50,050 nucleotides of DNA from an uncultured SAR116 cluster alpha proteobacterium (GCA_902615325.1 CACMOJ010000008.1:17501-67550); one strand, 5' to 3'. Counted from the stretch's first letter, positions 17,324-24,929 are shown. Numbers and translations are program-made. Notes: generated by a model from the sequence alone, not told the origin.

Positions 17324-17352
17324 ATGAGTTAATACTCATCATGGGTTTTTTT
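17324..17352 (+). terminator. Weak hairpin with T-tract
   Basis: ATGAGT (17324-17329) and ACTCAT (17334-17339) pair around TAAT, and a run of seven Ts starts at 17346 after CATGGG. The gap between stem and T-run makes it a poor intrinsic terminator. It may end transcripts of the small frame at 17037 before the carbonic-anhydrase-like gene. Confidence 0.35.
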
Positions 17353-17446
17353 ATATCTAGTATTTGTGAAAATATAATATTCTTGATAGACAGAATAAAA
17401 TGCTTTTGTATATTTAAATTATAGAGCAAACTCCTAATGGAAATAT

Positions 17447-17908
17447 ATGAAAATTAGTGAACAAGATATTATTAAAGCTCAAGAATTATGGGCAGAAAAT
17501 ATTATCAAAATTGGAAAAATATATCTTGAAAAAGGTAACTATAAAGATTACGCACGTAATTTTGTTAAAAATTTTTATGCATATGATATTGGTAAAGTTT
17601 TATTTAAGCCAACATTAGCAAGTAAAAATCAATTCAGAAATACTTTCGATGAAGCACTCTCCTATTTCGTAAAAGGTTCAATTCAAGAAGATGAAGGATT
17701 TGCTTTAAAATGTTGGGACAATATTCGTTATGAAGATAGAAACATTGTAATTTTAGACAATTATGCTTATGCGATGGGGAATTATTTTTTTAAAAGTTCA
17801 AATACTGATAATGAAATTAAAGTTGAGTATACTTTTGGCTATATAAAAAAAAATTTACAGCATTTAGTTATTAACCTTCATCATTCTTCATTACCATTTA
17901 AAAAATAA
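17447..17908 (+). CDS. Iota-carbonic-anhydrase-like protein (COG4337 type)
   Basis: The 153-residue protein has the NTF2/SnoaL-like cone fold pattern. It begins with a helix pair, then VLFKPTLASKNQFRNTFDEALSYF, then the strands ILDNYAYAMGNYFF and VEYTFGYIKKN. It ends in NLHHSSLPF (143-151). The terminal HHSS.P, preceded by a Y-T-F/Y strand, is the hallmark I know from iota-class carbonic anhydrases of diatoms and bacteria, which convert CO2 and bicarbonate, in some cases without metal. Homologues have often been mislabelled phosphoribosyl-AMP cyclohydrolase. No signal peptide is present, so it would act in the cytoplasm. Activity is inferred from family only. Confidence 0.6.
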   Translation: MKISEQDIIKAQELWAENIIKIGKIYLEKGNYKDYARNFVKNFYAYDIGKVLFKPTLASKNQFRNTFDEALSYFVKGSIQEDEGFALKCWDNIRYEDRNIVILDNYAYAMGNYFFKSSNTDNEIKVEYTFGYIKKNLQHLVINLHHSSLPFKK

Positions 17909-18081
17909 TTAAGTTAAAAATCTAGCAAAATTTATTTTTAGCTTAAAAAATTTAAATCTTTAAGTAAAAGCACTTAACATTTAGAGAAGACTAACTAAAC
18001 CCCTAATGGCGTTGTAAGTATGCTGTTTAAAAGTAAAATAAAAATATTAAATTTAAAATGGTAATTATAGAATCATAATAG

Positions 18082-18295
18082 ATGAACGAATTTATTTTGA
18101 TAACAATTGTCCTTAGTAAAGATCTCTCTACCTTTGAGATAAGAGTTCCAAAAAAAACCTACAAAAAATGTATTGAAGATTCTAAAAACTTATAAATTTC
18201 CATTTGAAGAGTTGCATAAAGTTACATCTGTAAAAACTAGATTTAAAAAAGTGATTGGAAAACAAAGACAATTGGAAAATGAGAAATTTATTTAA
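18082..18295 (+). pseudogene. Small frameshifted reading frame (about 70 aa)
   Basis: A frame starting at ATG 18082 (MNEFILITIVLSKDLSTFEI..., 37 aa) stops at 18193-18195. A second frame shifted by +1 continues from about 18182 (LKTYKFPFEELHKV...) to a stop at 18293-18295. Both halves are codon-like, lysine-rich and of matching character. The junction lies in an A-rich run, so a single-base indel in a small gene is the simplest reading. Function is unknown. Apart from this and the promoter at 18321, the 516-base gap 17909-18424 shows nothing else. Confidence 0.35.
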
Positions 18296-18320
18296 AATTA
18301 TATAAAATTAAAAAATATAC

Positions 18321-18351
18321 TTGACCTTCCCCTTAGGGTAAAGCTTATATA
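18321..18351 (+). promoter_or_regulatory. CueR-type promoter/operator of the copC operon
   Basis: A -35 box TTGACC (18321-18326) and a -10 box TATATA (18346-18351) are separated by exactly 19 bp, the overlong spacing typical of MerR-family-activated promoters. Within the spacer lies the dyad CCTTCCCC-TTA-GGGTAAAG. The core TTCCCCTTAGGGTA recurs identically in the promoter next to cueR at 24374-24404. Metal-loaded CueR would untwist this DNA to start transcription of 18425-23108. Confidence 0.88.
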
Positions 18352-18424
18352 GTTTAAAGATTTCGTTAGTTTTTTTAACTACCTTTATCTTTATGATTTT
18401 TTTAAAAATTGGAGCGAATATAAA

Positions 18425-19054
18425 ATGAAGATATTAGTAATTTGTTTATTAAGTTTATTGTTAAATTTCTCAACTGCAACAGCTCACTCGCCAGTCGGCT
18501 TTGTGGTACCAAAAGATGGGTCTATCATCAAAAAAGCCCCAAAAAAAATGGAAATTGTTTTTACTGCATCGGCAAAACTGATCAAAGTTGAGTTTTCAAA
18601 AGTTAAATCAAACCAAAAAAAGTCATTAATTAGTGGTTTGCTTGGGAACGAAGCTTTAACTCCAATAAAATTAAATAAGGATCATCTTATGAAGGAAGCA
18701 AGACAACATATTATCAGTCTACCTGAATTAGATGATGGTGTTTATAAAACAGCATGGCGCGCACTTAGTGAAGATGGTCACGCTATTAAGGGAGAGTTTA
18801 TATTTGAGGTGTCACCTAAGGGTTCAGACATGTCAGGCACTGATGTAAAATTGTTAATGGGTGAAGGTCAAGTTAAACGCATAAGAGGGACAAAAATAAC
18901 AATAAAACATGGACCATTAGGAGAGTTAATGCCAGCAATGACAATGGAATTTAATGTCTCAGACAAAAAAGTAATTTCAAACTTTAAAAGGGGAGACAAA
19001 GTTACGTTTCAAGTGAATAAAAAGTTAGAACTTATTAAAATTGAATCAAAATAG
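18425..19054 (+). CDS. copC: Periplasmic copper-binding protein: CopC domain fused to CusF domain
   Basis: A signal peptide (1-20, ending TATA) would leave His21 as the mature N-terminus, as in CopC, where the amino-terminal histidine forms a Cu(II) site with a later D-x-H. Here D117 and H119 (SEDGHAIKGEFIF) supply those. Residues about 145-207 form a second domain like CusF, the periplasmic Cu(I) chaperone: H162 in KHGP, then MPAMTMEF with M169, M172 and M174. The residue aligned with the Trp that caps the CusF copper site is methionine (M169). It is the first gene of the CueR-type operon, 74 bp after the -10 box, with a GGAG ribosome site. Confidence 0.9.
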   Translation: MKILVICLLSLLLNFSTATAHSPVGFVVPKDGSIIKKAPKKMEIVFTASAKLIKVEFSKVKSNQKKSLISGLLGNEALTPIKLNKDHLMKEARQHIISLPELDDGVYKTAWRALSEDGHAIKGEFIFEVSPKGSDMSGTDVKLLMGEGQVKRIRGTKITIKHGPLGELMPAMTMEFNVSDKKVISNFKRGDKVTFQVNKKLELIKIESK

Positions 19055-19068
19055 ATGAATTACAAATT

Positions 19069-19389
19069 ATGAATATTAAAAAAGAAACAACTACAAAAAC
19101 TAATTCTAAAATTTTTATTTTTATGTCAACTTACTATTTTAATTTTCTAAATTTCTTATTCACTTTTAAAGCAATGGTTTTCTTAATGATTGCCGGAACT
19201 TTTTTGTTTTCAGTAGCCGCTAAAAGTGACGAGAATTCAACAAATAAAAATATATATAAATCAATTTTTGAATCTTATGAAAAATGGGAATGGGAGGACA
19301 CATCAGACTGGATTATTTCAAATAAAACTGTCGATGAGATTGGAGGGTGGCAATATTACTCTCGTGAAAAAAGCGAGGAAAAAAAATAG
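19069..19389 (+). CDS. Small membrane-anchored or periplasmic protein of copper operons
   Basis: The 106-residue protein has a hydrophobic export segment (about 26-50) and a short polar C-terminal part containing W81-x3-N85 and then GGW (92-94)-x-YYSRE (96-100). I recognise this W...N...GGW..Y.RE pattern from small proteins encoded with TolC/Cus-type metal efflux genes, but no function is established. It lies 14 bp after copC-cusF and 7 bp before the TolC-like gene. An earlier start cannot be excluded because the N-terminal 15 residues are unusually polar. Confidence 0.7.
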   Translation: MNIKKETTTKTNSKIFIFMSTYYFNFLNFLFTFKAMVFLMIAGTFLFSVAAKSDENSTNKNIYKSIFESYEKWEWEDTSDWIISNKTVDEIGGWQYYSREKSEEKK

Positions 19390-19396
19390 GTTATCA

Positions 19397-20797
19397 ATGA
19401 AATTGAGAATTTTTTATTTTGCTTATATATTTATAATATCTAGTTGTACGTCTTATAAATTTGAAGAAAGTTTAAATAACATTAATAGCAACAAAGATAT
19501 AGTTATTGCTGGTAAAATAACTGCAGCTATTAACCAAGAACAACAAAATCAATTATTTAATAATTCAAAAGCTCTTCTAAATTCAGAAGTTGGTGAAAAG
19601 GAAGCTGTAGAATTAATGCTTTCCAAAAGTCCTAGTTTTCAATCCCTTTTATTTAAATATCGCGGGAGTGGGTCAGCTGCTGCTCAAGAGGGAAGGATTT
19701 CTAATCCAGTGTTTTCGTTTGAACGAATGGTTAAGGGTTCTGAAATAGAATATGGTAGGTTTTTAAGTTTTGGACTTCTTGATTTGCTCACACTTCCAAC
19801 TAAACAAAAATCCTCAAAACTTGCTGTTGATTTGAATGATATAAACTTTGCCTCTGAAATTTTTGGGGCGATTAATGATGTAAGAATGTCTTGGCTTGAA
19901 GCAGTTGCTTCAGAACAACAACTAACTCTATATAATAATGCCTTTATTGCTTTTTCTGCAAATGCTGAACTTGCTAAACGAATGAAAAAAACTGGTAATA
20001 TGACAACTAGTGATAGAGTTCGTCAACAATTAATCTATTCGGAAGCTACTATAGCACTTGCTAAAGCGAAAATAAGAAAAATATCTAGTAGTGAAAACTT
20101 AATACGTAAAATAGGTCTTACACAGAGTGAATCTAAAAATTTAATTATACCTAAAAAATTACCAGAATTACCAAAAGCACCAATATCAATAGAGAACATT
20201 GCTAATAAAATTAGTGACAGATTTGACGTAAAAACTGCTCGTATTGAATATGAATTGTTATTGGAACAGTTAGGAGTTGAAAGAATAAATTCTTACACAG
20301 ATATCGAACTTGGATATAGAAATGATAGAATAAAAGATGATGGAGTTATCTCAAACAAAAAAGGCTATGAACTTGAAATTAAAATTCCAATCTTCGATTG
20401 GGGTGATCTTCAAAGAGATACAATTCAAGCAAATCTAATTGCTAAGCAAAAAATTTATGAGAATACTGTACTAGCTGCAGCCTCTGAATTTCGTGAGGCT
20501 TATCAAAAATACAGGACAGCCTTTGATATCGCAAAACATTATTATGATCAAATTATTCCAATGCATGAAATACTTTTAGAAGAAGCAACTTATAATTATA
20601 ATGGAATGATAATTGGAATATTTGAGTTGATGCAAATAGGACTTGAGAAATCAACAGCTGAAATAAAAGCCACAGACGCATTACAAAACTTATATACTGC
20701 AGAACTAAACTTAAATAGTGTTGCTGTAGGAAGAAAATTAGGAGCAAAATCAAGAACCACAGAGATTGAATCTAATAAAGCCAAAAAAGGGCATTAG
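19397..20797 (+). CDS. TolC/CusC-family outer membrane efflux lipoprotein
   Basis: The start is the ATG at 19397 because it gives a lipoprotein signal (MKLRIFYFAYIFIISSC, lipobox ISSC with Cys17 as the lipid site). An upstream non-ATG start would bury this signal inside the protein. The 466-residue product has two outer membrane efflux repeats with long coiled-coil helices (AVELMLSKSPSFQSLLFKYRGSG, ISDRFDVKTARIEYELLLEQLG) and the IPIFDWGDLQRD turn typical of TolC family members. It should form a trimeric outer membrane and periplasmic channel. No RND pump or membrane fusion protein is encoded nearby. Confidence 0.88.
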   Translation: MKLRIFYFAYIFIISSCTSYKFEESLNNINSNKDIVIAGKITAAINQEQQNQLFNNSKALLNSEVGEKEAVELMLSKSPSFQSLLFKYRGSGSAAAQEGRISNPVFSFERMVKGSEIEYGRFLSFGLLDLLTLPTKQKSSKLAVDLNDINFASEIFGAINDVRMSWLEAVASEQQLTLYNNAFIAFSANAELAKRMKKTGNMTTSDRVRQQLIYSEATIALAKAKIRKISSSENLIRKIGLTQSESKNLIIPKKLPELPKAPISIENIANKISDRFDVKTARIEYELLLEQLGVERINSYTDIELGYRNDRIKDDGVISNKKGYELEIKIPIFDWGDLQRDTIQANLIAKQKIYENTVLAAASEFREAYQKYRTAFDIAKHYYDQIIPMHEILLEEATYNYNGMIIGIFELMQIGLEKSTAEIKATDALQNLYTAELNLNSVAVGRKLGAKSRTTEIESNKAKKGH

Positions 20798-20828
20798 TGA
20801 GAGATAATATTAAAAAATGGAGACTTAA

Positions 20829-22235
20829 ATGAAATCAAGACGCGAATTTATAAAGATGTCTGCATTAGCAGGCACAGCAATAGCTGGTGCATCGGTTGCT
20901 ACCTCGTCACTCGCAGGGTTACCCGAGCCAGTCATACAAACATCTGCAGACACAATTAGTCCAAATCAGTCGAATGTAACATCCAATTATAATCCTGTTG
21001 TTACACTTAATGGATGGACATTGCCTTACAGAATGAACGGTAACTTTAAAGAGTTTCATTTAATTGCTGAACCTGTTGTTAGGGAACTAGCACCTGGAAT
21101 GAATGCTAATCTTTGGGGATATAATGGCCAAAGTCCTGGCCCTACAATTGAAGTTGTTGAGGGTGATAAAGTTAGAATTTTCCTTACAAATAAATTGCCA
21201 GAACATACAAGTATTCATTGGCACGGCCAAAGGCTACCAAATGGAATGGATGGAGTAGCGGGGCTAAACCAGTTAGCTGTAAGCCCTGGTAAAACCTTCG
21301 TATATGAATTTGAAGCAAAACGACCAGGAACTTTTATGTACCATCCTCATGCTGACGAAATGACTCAAATGGCAATGGGCATGATGGGATTTTGGGTTAC
21401 TCATCCAAAAAAAGAACATCCCTGGATTAGCAAAGTAGATAGGGACTACTGTATATTACTAAACGCATTTGATATTGTCCCTGGCTCAGAGACGCCAAAA
21501 ATAATGACTATGCTTGATTTCAATTTATGGGCTTGGAACAGCAGAATTTTTCCTGGAATTTCACCCCTTATAGCAAGAAAAAATGACCGTGTTAGAGTAA
21601 GAATTGGAAACTTAACAATGACAAACCATCCTATACACGTCCATGGAATAGAGTTTGAGGTAACAGGTACAGATGGTGGACCAACTCGACCAGAGAGTCG
21701 ATGGAAAGAAGTAACTAGTGATATAGCGGTTGGCCAAATGAGGCAAATAGAGTTTATTGCTGACGAAGAAGGAGATTGGGCAATGCACTGTCACAAAAGC
21801 CATCATTCAATGAATGCTATGGGCCATAATGTACCTACAATGATTGGTGTTGACCATAGAGGAGTGTCAGAAAAGATTAAGAAGTTAGTCCCAGATTATA
21901 TGGTTATGGGTGAACGAGGAATGGCTGATATGACTGAAATGACTATGCCATTACCAGATAATACAATCCCAATGATGACAGGAGATGGTCCTTATGGCTC
22001 TGTTGAAATGGGAGGTATGTTCAGTATACTTAAGGTTAGAGCTGATCAAGCCTCAGGTGATTACACTGATCCAGGCTGGTTTAAAAATCCTATAGGTAAG
22101 CAGGCATATGAGTTTAAAGGAGAATTGCCAAAAATGTCAAAAATAAATGGAACAGGCAATCCACTTATGTCTTCAAAACCTAAGATAAAAACAACTCAAT
22201 TCACAGCTGTAAAACCAAATTATAGGAAAAGTTAG
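20829..22235 (+). CDS. Tat-exported multicopper oxidase
   Basis: The 468-residue enzyme probably oxidises Cu(I) to less toxic Cu(II) in the periplasm, passing electrons to O2. A twin-arginine signal (SRREFIKMSA, 3-12) exports it folded. All copper ligands are present: H130/H132 (HWHG), H172/H174 (YHPHAD), H267/H270/H272 (HPIHVHG), and H320-C321-H322...H326....M331 (HCHKSHHSMNAM), with methionine as axial T1 ligand. A methionine-rich stretch near the C-terminus (about residues 359-398) could bind Cu(I). It sits between the TolC-like and CopD genes in the CueR-type operon. Confidence 0.93.
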   Translation: MKSRREFIKMSALAGTAIAGASVATSSLAGLPEPVIQTSADTISPNQSNVTSNYNPVVTLNGWTLPYRMNGNFKEFHLIAEPVVRELAPGMNANLWGYNGQSPGPTIEVVEGDKVRIFLTNKLPEHTSIHWHGQRLPNGMDGVAGLNQLAVSPGKTFVYEFEAKRPGTFMYHPHADEMTQMAMGMMGFWVTHPKKEHPWISKVDRDYCILLNAFDIVPGSETPKIMTMLDFNLWAWNSRIFPGISPLIARKNDRVRVRIGNLTMTNHPIHVHGIEFEVTGTDGGPTRPESRWKEVTSDIAVGQMRQIEFIADEEGDWAMHCHKSHHSMNAMGHNVPTMIGVDHRGVSEKIKKLVPDYMVMGERGMADMTEMTMPLPDNTIPMMTGDGPYGSVEMGGMFSILKVRADQASGDYTDPGWFKNPIGKQAYEFKGELPKMSKINGTGNPLMSSKPKIKTTQFTAVKPNYRKS

Positions 22236-22238
22236 TTG

Positions 22239-23108
22239 ATGGATGTATGGATGGTTTTCACTCCTGTTTTGAAAGTTCTACTTTATTTAGTTGGATTAGC
22301 AGTAGTTGGAACAAAATTATTTGATCTTCATTTTAGTAAGTATCAAACAATAGACAACATGGAATACTGTAACTTCTTATCTCAAAAGAGCTGTTTATAT
22401 GGCCTTATAATATCAGTTGGGATGATATTTTCCATAGCAGGCAATTTAGGTGGAGAATTTTTGAGTATTTTAGACCCAATTATTTTAGAGCTTGCTTTAA
22501 CATCAAAGGCTGGATATGCGGCAATTTTTGCATTAATTGGTTTTATACTAACTGTAATTAGTACAAGACATGAATTAGTCTCTCTAAAGTTACTTGGGTG
22601 GTTAGGTATTGGTTTTGTTCTTTTATCATTTATTTATACAGGTCATTCCCAAAAATCTGGTATCCTGGCACAGATTTTACTATTATTTCATCTCATTTGT
22701 GTTGCGTTTTGGCTTGGATCTTTTATCCCACTATACAATATGTGCTCATCTGCTAAAACAAGTAATCTTCATGTAATAGCCCACAGATTTGGTATTCTAG
22801 CTATCTTTTATTTGGCTATTTTAATAATATCTGGAGGTTCATTTGCATATATTTTGATGAATGACATTAGTTTATTATTCAGTACTTCTTATGGTAACGC
22901 ATTTTTAATTAAAATGTCTTTAGTTTCTTTATTACTTTTATTTGGAGCTCTAAATAAATTTAAAAATGTTCCATTAATAAAAAACGAGCCTACAGTTGGC
23001 TCAATACAACTAAAAAAATCCATTCGCATTGAAATGTTCATTGCATTACTAATTTTATCCTTAACTAGTATTCTTACCACTTCGATGACTTTACCTATGG
23101 GTGGTTAA
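22239..23108 (+). CDS. copD: CopD-family inner membrane copper protein
   Basis: The 289-residue protein has eight predicted membrane helices. It carries the CopD features YTGHSQ after helix 4, a LFHLICVAFWLGSFIPL segment and a histidine in AHRFG. CopD is thought to move copper across the inner membrane, or to help load periplasmic enzymes, in partnership with CopC. I chose ATG 22239, which follows AGGA at 22224, over the TTG one codon earlier that abuts the oxidase stop. It is the last gene of the copper operon. Confidence 0.82.
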   Translation: MDVWMVFTPVLKVLLYLVGLAVVGTKLFDLHFSKYQTIDNMEYCNFLSQKSCLYGLIISVGMIFSIAGNLGGEFLSILDPIILELALTSKAGYAAIFALIGFILTVISTRHELVSLKLLGWLGIGFVLLSFIYTGHSQKSGILAQILLLFHLICVAFWLGSFIPLYNMCSSAKTSNLHVIAHRFGILAIFYLAILIISGGSFAYILMNDISLLFSTSYGNAFLIKMSLVSLLLLFGALNKFKNVPLIKNEPTVGSIQLKKSIRIEMFIALLILSLTSILTTSMTLPMGG

Positions 23109-23156
23109 AATAATTTATTTAATTCAGCCTCGCTTTTAGATGAAGTTTTGAGTTTT

Positions 23157-23276
23157 TTATTTTAATCTATATAAATTCTCTTTAATAATTTCTTTCTTAT
23201 TTCTTCTTTGAACCCCATTTAGGTTTAATAAAGTAACTATTTCATTATTTAACCAACCTTTGTTATGTAATTTCAT
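23157..23276 (-). CDS. Small 39-aa frame, recombinase-tail-like
   Basis: In the 330-base gap after copD a minus-strand ATG frame encodes 39 residues with GWLNNEIVTLLNLNGVQRRN. This resembles the helix-turn-helix stretch of serine recombinases (..I...LN..G...R.G). It may be a remnant of such a gene or a chance frame; I see no ribosome site. No recombinase catalytic domain lies nearby, and the rest of the gap is featureless. Confidence 0.25.
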   Translation of the reverse strand: MKLHNKGWLNNEIVTLLNLNGVQRRNKKEIIKENLYRLK

Positions 23277-23438
23277 AATAACATTCAGTATGTTTTGGTT
23301 TATCGAATTGATGTAATTTAATGAAGAGATACAGTTTCAATATCTTAAGTATTAGTAAAGAAATAACCATTATTTGGATAAAAATTATTTAAGTTTCTAT
23401 ATATTACTTTAAAATTCATTCCACCGTTGCCCATTAAT

Positions 23439-23918
23439 TTAATGTTTTGATCTAGAATTAATATTATTATGAATTTCTTTTATTTTTTTAGGCCACGTGC
23501 TCTTTATATAAGATAGTACAGCAATAATTTCTTCATCGCTTAATACATCTTTATAAGCAGGCATATTATTTGGATATTTTTCTCCAATGAATTCTTCAAT
23601 TCCGTATTTAGTAACCATGAACAAATACCTATCTGGATGATGCCATGTATGACCTGTTTCGTCATGAGGAGGTGCTGGCATCAATCCATCAGGTAATCGT
23701 GACATCCAATTTTTTTGTCCTTCTAAATTAACACCATGACATGATGCACAATTATCAGCATAAATTTTTTTACCATTTACTATGACCGAATTATCAGTTG
23801 TATTTAAATTTATACTAGCATTTGACTTATTGGAGTATGTTATTAAAAAATATAATGTTGGTAGTATAACCAAGACTGAAATAATGAAAAATTTGTTTTT
23901 AAAATACATTAATGACAT
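23439..23918 (-). CDS. Membrane-anchored or periplasmic class I cytochrome c
   Basis: The 159-residue protein has an N-terminal hydrophobic segment (9-28), a single heme site CASCHG (C57, C60, H61) and a probable axial methionine M119 in NNMPAYKDVLSDEEI. A His-rich insert between them (HDETGHTWHHPD, 85-96) is unusual and could bind metal. The gene overlaps the end of the DUF4396 gene by 10 bp, so it belongs to the operon driven by the CueR-type promoter at 24374-24404. Confidence 0.88.
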   Translation of the reverse strand: MSLMYFKNKFFIISVLVILPTLYFLITYSNKSNASINLNTTDNSVIVNGKKIYADNCASCHGVNLEGQKNWMSRLPDGLMPAPPHDETGHTWHHPDRYLFMVTKYGIEEFIGEKYPNNMPAYKDVLSDEEIIAVLSYIKSTWPKKIKEIHNNINSRSKH

Positions 23919-24352
23919 GCTTTTCCTAAGGCTTTAAGCCTCCAATAATTGTATGGAAGTGGCGTTATAAATCCAGCTATCAGCATCAGAGGTATAACCC
24001 ACCAAGTTAAGATGGCTCCTCCAGTAAAAATGACGTCTGTAATATTCATCGCAACTTCCATCGAAATCATTGAAACAAGTGACATTCCTATAGCTGTTTT
24101 GAAAGCTATATTAAAAGACATTTGTCTTGAAAGCACATAAGTTTCAAGTGCTATAGATGTTAATATACCGTTTATAATTGCTAATGACATGATTGCTAAA
24201 ACTGGCCAGGCAATTTCTGTAAATTGAAAAAAAGCAATAGTACCAAAGTCGCCAATACAACAACCTAACAAACACCATGAAGTGTTTTTTGAAGATTGAA
24301 GCCAAGTATGATGGCAATACCAATTTATCGATAAAGTATTTTGGATTGACAT
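23909..24352 (-). CDS. DUF4396 family membrane protein
   Basis: The 147-residue protein has an amino-terminal metal-ligand-rich region (C13 H14 H15, then C27 and C31 C32 in SWCLLGCCIGDFGT) and three to four membrane helices ending in a TPLPYNYW segment. This is the DUF4396 pattern, a family without a known function that I associate with metal-resistance loci. It is the first gene after the minus-strand CueR-type promoter, with an AGGA ribosome site just upstream of the ATG at 24352. Copper or other soft-metal handling is inferred from regulation. Confidence 0.8.
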   Translation of the reverse strand: MSIQNTLSINWYCHHTWLQSSKNTSWCLLGCCIGDFGTIAFFQFTEIAWPVLAIMSLAIINGILTSIALETYVLSRQMSFNIAFKTAIGMSLVSMISMEVAMNITDVIFTGGAILTWWVIPLMLIAGFITPLPYNYWRLKALGKACH

Positions 24353-24373
24353 TATTTTCCTATTAGTGATATT

Positions 24374-24404
24374 AATATATACTTTCCCCTTAGGGTAGAG
24401 TAAA
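24374..24404 (-). promoter_or_regulatory. CueR-type promoter/operator of the DUF4396-cytochrome c operon
   Basis: On the minus strand, -35 TTTACT (24399-24404) and -10 TATATT (24374-24379) are separated by exactly 19 bp. The spacer contains ACCCTAAGGGGAA, the reverse complement of the core found at 18328-18340. The same sequence lies 12 bp upstream of the cueR start on the other strand, so CueR bound here can also affect its own transcription. Confidence 0.88.
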
Positions 24405-24415
24405 GGAAAAAAATA

Positions 24416-24805
24416 ATGAATATTGGAAAAGCAGCTAAATTGTCAAATTTAACGATTAAAACAGTAAGATATTACGCGAACATAGGCTTAGTTAAACCTG
24501 AACAGAATACTTCCTCAGGTTATAGAGAGTATAATGATGAAGAAGTAGCCAAACTTAAATTTATTGGGAAGGCAAGAAAGTTTGATTTCAGCATTGATGA
24601 ATGTAAAGAATTATTATCTCTGTATGAAGACAAAAACAGAACAAGCAAAGAAGTTAAAAAGATAACTTTAGAAAAAATATCACAAATTGATAGCAAACTA
24701 AATGATCTTAAAGATTTAAGAAATGAGCTTAGTTTTTTAGCTTCGAATTGTCACGGAGATGACAAACCTAATTGTCCAATTCTTGATGAACTCTCAAAAA
24801 ATTGA
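24416..24805 (+). CDS. cueR: CueR-type copper-responsive MerR-family activator
   Basis: The 129-residue protein has the MerR winged helix at its N-terminus (NIGKAAKLSNLTIKTVRYY), a dimerisation helix (about 80-108) and the metal-binding loop NCHGDDKPNC with C112 and C120. This is the same spacing and numbering as E. coli CueR (C112/C120). Ser77, which in CueR distinguishes monovalent Cu(I)/Ag(I) sensors from divalent sensors, is conserved. It should activate promoters with a 19-bp spacer on Cu(I). It is divergent from DUF4396-cytochrome c across the shared operator, with AAAGGA before its ATG. Confidence 0.93.
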   Translation: MNIGKAAKLSNLTIKTVRYYANIGLVKPEQNTSSGYREYNDEEVAKLKFIGKARKFDFSIDECKELLSLYEDKNRTSKEVKKITLEKISQIDSKLNDLKDLRNELSFLASNCHGDDKPNCPILDELSKN

Positions 24806-24929
24806 ATTGCATGTAATAATTATTTCCTTCTTTAAAGAATAAGACTAAGATTTTATCTAAAAAACTTATTTATTAAGCAATAATTTAATAATGATCAAAT
24901 TACAATTAAACATACTTTTGTTATTTTAA

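Noticed and set aside
19226-19396. An upstream extension of the TolC-like gene by 57 codons.
   Set aside because: It overlaps the preceding small gene in another register and would bury the clear lipoprotein signal that starts at 19397.
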